DNA from: CALMFG01 sp963666035
GTDB lineage: Bacteria; Bacillota; Clostridia; Christensenellales; CALMFG01
Direction of reading: 5' to 3'
DNA length: 64,000 nucleotides
NCBI GenBank assembly: GCA_963666035.2
Contig: CAXXJI010000007.1
Coordinates: 434,001-498,000 of the forward strand
Shown here: in pieces, positions 61,904-64,000 of the stretch
Layout of the letters: each line of letters begins with the position of its first letter
How positions within the stretch are numbered: the stretch's first letter is position 1
Program-made: the position numbers and the translations under genes
The notes under the pieces: generated by a model
Databases searched by the model: none
Seen by the model: only the letters and a program-made list of their open reading frames with translations
What the model was told of the DNA's origin: nothing

Positions 61904-62752
61904 ATGAAAAAGAAAGTAAGTGTTGGCGGTATCATATTTAGGATCGTTGCCTACACCATATTGATCTTACTGGCAATCTTAAGCATTATGCCTTTCTGGA
62001 TTATGATTGTTAACGCAACGCGCAGTACCTTCCAGGTACAGCAAAGTGCATTTGCACTGCTTCCGTCAACGCATTTGATGGAAAATCTAGATGTATTGTT
62101 GGGGAAAACGTTTAAGCCAATGGTGGGTCTTGCCAATTCGATGATTATCTCGGTGGGCGCCACGGCTTGTACGATATATTTCTCGGCACTCACAGCGTAT
62201 GCGCTCATTGCATACAACTGGAAGCTGCGCCGTCCGTTTTTCACCATGATTATGGCAGTGATGATGATTCCGGCACAGATTACTATTATCGGTTTTTATA
62301 AATTCATGTATCAAATCGGCATGACCAATAATTTTCTGGCGTTGATCCTGCCGGCTATTGCGGCACCGCCTGCTGTGTTCTTTATGCGGCAGTTTATGGT
62401 GGCATCGCTGCCGATGGAACTTTTAGAAGCGGCGCGTATCGATGGTTCGTCTGAGTTTTATACGTTTAATCGTATTGTCATACCGATCATGAAACCGGCT
62501 TTGGCGACACAGGGGATTTTCTCGTTTGTGTTTAACTGGAACAACTTGTTCCTGCCTTTGGTCATCTTGACGGACAGCAATAAATATACGATGCCGATTA
62601 TGGTCAGTTTGCTGAAAGGTGATATTTATAAAACCGAATACGGAGCCGTTTATTTAGGGTTGACATTGACCGTACTGCCGTTATTTGTGATTTACTTCCT
62701 GCTTTCGAAGTACATCATCGCTGGTGTGGCTTTGGGCGGTGTAAAAGGATAA
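61904..62752 (+). CDS. ABC sugar transporter permease, MalG/UgpE-like
   Basis: 282 residues with six membrane helices and the EAA loop (MELLEAARIDGSSEFYTFNRIVIPIMKPA). AGGAGGG precedes the start. It ends in the GVALGGVKG tail typical of MalG-type proteins. No ATPase gene follows on this strand; the convergent MsmX/UgpC-type ATPase at the window end probably powers it. Confidence 0.94.
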   Translation: MKKKVSVGGIIFRIVAYTILILLAILSIMPFWIMIVNATRSTFQVQQSAFALLPSTHLMENLDVLLGKTFKPMVGLANSMIISVGATACTIYFSALTAYALIAYNWKLRRPFFTMIMAVMMIPAQITIIGFYKFMYQIGMTNNFLALILPAIAAPPAVFFMRQFMVASLPMELLEAARIDGSSEFYTFNRIVIPIMKPALATQGIFSFVFNWNNLFLPLVILTDSNKYTMPIMVSLLKGDIYKTEYGAVYLGLTLTVLPLFVIYFLLSKYIIAGVALGGVKG

Positions 62753-62807
62753 GAAGGGTTATAAGAAGGACGATATAGCACAAAAACAAGGTAAGATATA
62801 CATTAAA

Positions 62808-62838
62808 AAACTGCCGTAGGAATTGCGGCGGTTTTTTT
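62808..62838 (+). terminator. Terminator of the transporter operon
   Basis: AACTGCCG pairs with CGGCGGTT (one G-T pair) around an 8- to 9-base loop, followed by a run of seven T. Confidence 0.85.
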
Positions 62839-62899
62839 GTGTGGATAATACAAGAATAAAAAAGTCGGGAAAGTTTAACTATCTGCAGGAAAAAGGGTA

Positions 62900-62937
62900 T
62901 AAAAAAACGCCGTATTCTTATTAAAAAGACACGGCGC
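62900..62937 (-). terminator. Terminator of the ATPase gene
   Basis: On the minus strand CGCCGT pairs with ACGGCG and continues into a run of seven T. Confidence 0.8.
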
Positions 62938-62955
62938 TGTGGTTTTATAGTTGGT

Positions 62956-64000
62956 TTAGTTCGTAATAATCTTTCCGGATTCGATATCAAAAATATGTGC
63001 TTTCGCAGTATTCACACTGAAGAGTGTTTCGCTTCCTGGCTTCACCGGAGTATCCGGACTGAATTTGCCGATTACGTCTGCACCTGCGAAGTTGAAGTAG
63101 ACCAGAATCTCAGAACCCATCATTTCGGAGTTTTCCAAAGTCACTCTGAAGTGGTTCGGAGCTTCAATTGCGCTTTCGCTGATGTCTTCGGGCCGAATGC
63201 CGACTTTGACTTTTTTGCCAAGGAAAGCGTCCAGCTTGCCGCTTCTGTTTTTCTCACTGGGTATAATCAACTTGTTGCCATTAAGGTCTACAGTGAAGTA
63301 GTCTTTTTCTTTGCTGAGCACGCCCTCAAACATATTCATGCGGGGAGAACCGATAAAACCGGCAACAAACAGATTGACGGGGTAATGATAAAGATTTGAG
63401 GGTGTATCCACCTGCTGGATAAAGCCGTCTTTCATAACAACAATCCGATCGCCCATGGTCATGGCCTCGGTCTGGTCATGGGTAACATATACAAACGTGG
63501 TACCGAGTTTCATATGCAGTCTGGCAATCTCGGACCGCATCTGTGTACGCAGTTTGGCGTCCAGATTGGAAAGCGGTTCGTCCAAAAGGAAAACCTTGGG
63601 ATTTCTCACCATCGCACGGCCTAAGGCCACACGCTGACGCTGGCCACCCGAGAGTGCTTTGGGTTTACGGTTTAATAGATGTTCGATATCCAAAATTCGA
63701 GCGGCTTCGGTGACACGTTCTTTAATCTCGTCTTTTGGGGTTCTGCGCAAGGAAAGACCGAATGCCATGTTATCATATACTGTCATATGCGGATACAGCG
63801 CGTAGTTTTGGAAAACCATCGCAATATCTCTGTCTTTCGGCGGTACCGAATTGACCACTGTGTCGCCAATCATCAATTCGCCTTCTGTGATGGTTTCTAA
63901 GCCGGCGATCATACGTAAAGTGGTCGACTTACCGCAGCCAGACGGTCCAACCAGAATAATGAATTCTTTGTCTGCAATTTCCAGATTAAAATCCTGAACC
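62956..64000 (-). CDS. MsmX/UgpC-type ABC sugar ATPase (partial, N-terminus outside window)
   Basis: The visible part covers about 348 residues: Walker A in GPSGCGKSTT, Q-loop (VFQNYALYPHM), signature LSGGQRQRVALGRA, Walker B (VFLLDEPLSNLDAKLR), H-loop (VYVTHDQTEA) and the C-terminal OB/TOBE domain (VGIRPEDI). The long TOBE domain marks the carbohydrate-uptake CUT1 group. Such ATPases often serve several sugar transporters. Only the first ~25 residues lie past position 64000. Confidence 0.95.
   Translation of the reverse strand, partial: VQDFNLEIADKEFIILVGPSGCGKSTTLRMIAGLETITEGELMIGDTVVNSVPPKDRDIAMVFQNYALYPHMTVYDNMAFGLSLRRTPKDEIKERVTEAARILDIEHLLNRKPKALSGGQRQRVALGRAMVRNPKVFLLDEPLSNLDAKLRTQMRSEIARLHMKLGTTFVYVTHDQTEAMTMGDRIVVMKDGFIQQVDTPSNLYHYPVNLFVAGFIGSPRMNMFEGVLSKEKDYFTVDLNGNKLIIPSEKNRSGKLDAFLGKKVKVGIRPEDISESAIEAPNHFRVTLENSEMMGSEILVYFNFAGADVIGKFSPDTPVKPGSETLFSVNTAKAHIFDIESGKIITN

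Overview
The window looks like chromosomal DNA of a Gram-positive, heterotrophic member of the Bacillota, most likely a Clostridia. The evidence is a sortase-assembled pilus locus with LPXTG proteins, strong AGGAGG-type ribosome binding sites, a gatCAB amidotransferase operon behind ligA, lipoprotein-type sugar-binding proteins, and several glycoside phosphorylases. I cannot name a genus from the sequence alone.

Layout. (1) 1-8.2 kb, minus strand: a maltodextrin block (GH65 maltose phosphorylase and a short alpha-glucan phosphorylase), then an AraC-type regulator, a hybrid sensor kinase and a receiver-GGDEF protein cut by the window edge. (2) 8.4-11.4 kb: an MMPL/RND-type membrane protein and a YghZ-like aldo/keto reductase. 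(3) 11.5-19.7 kb: a pilus locus with a coiled-coil protein, signal peptidase I, a large LPDTG adhesin with a choice-of-anchor-A domain, an LPETG major pilin, a class C sortase, an LPQTG minor pilin and a second sortase. (4) 19.76-21.21 kb: three imperfect tandem copies of a highly structured ~490-bp non-coding repeat, enclosed by perfect 16-bp inverted repeats. (5) 21.3-27.4 kb: a decayed gene, ligA with a disrupted 5' end, and gatCAB. (6) 27.6-31.8 kb: an AAA/DUF4143 ATPase, a HypE/AIR-synthase-like protein, an M6-like metalloprotease and tRNA-Leu(GAG). (7) 32-35.3 kb: AT-rich accessory DNA with phage-like and broken genes and a chagasin-like lipoprotein. (8) 35.3-45.1 kb: a mix of housekeeping and accessory genes, including an acyltransferase, a K+-channel-like protein with an odd filter, a GH43 lipoprotein, an XRE/membrane-protein pair, a HExxH protein and uvsE. 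(9) 45.3-49.1 kb: a secreted protein with nine FN3 domains and nearly identical internal repeats. (10) 49.2-54.2 kb: a DUF2089 operon, an EAL-CBS-GGDEF protein and a divergent cellulose-synthase-like glycosyltransferase with a C-terminal PilZ domain. (11) 54.3-64 kb: a cello-oligosaccharide locus with a GH1 beta-glucosidase and GH94 phosphorylase divergent from a LacI regulator, a binding protein and two permeases, then a convergent MsmX/UgpC-type ATPase cut by the window edge.

How it works together. Both ends encode uptake and phosphorolysis of glucans, alpha-linked at the left and beta-linked at the right. Phosphorolysis keeps part of the bond energy as sugar phosphate, which suits a fermenter. 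Two c-di-GMP modules (receiver-GGDEF at the edge; EAL-GGDEF beside a PilZ synthase) and a pilus locus suggest a surface-attached or biofilm phase.

The most unusual item is the structured repeat array. Its copies 1 and 2 differ by a base-pair-preserving double change in a terminal stem, its outer ends carry 16-bp inverted repeats, and no reading frame is conserved through all copies. A second theme is a set of small frame-breaking indels, several at homopolymers (ligA 5' end, GH94, a lipoprotein gene). These are more likely sequence errors than biology and should be resolved before pseudogenes are declared.
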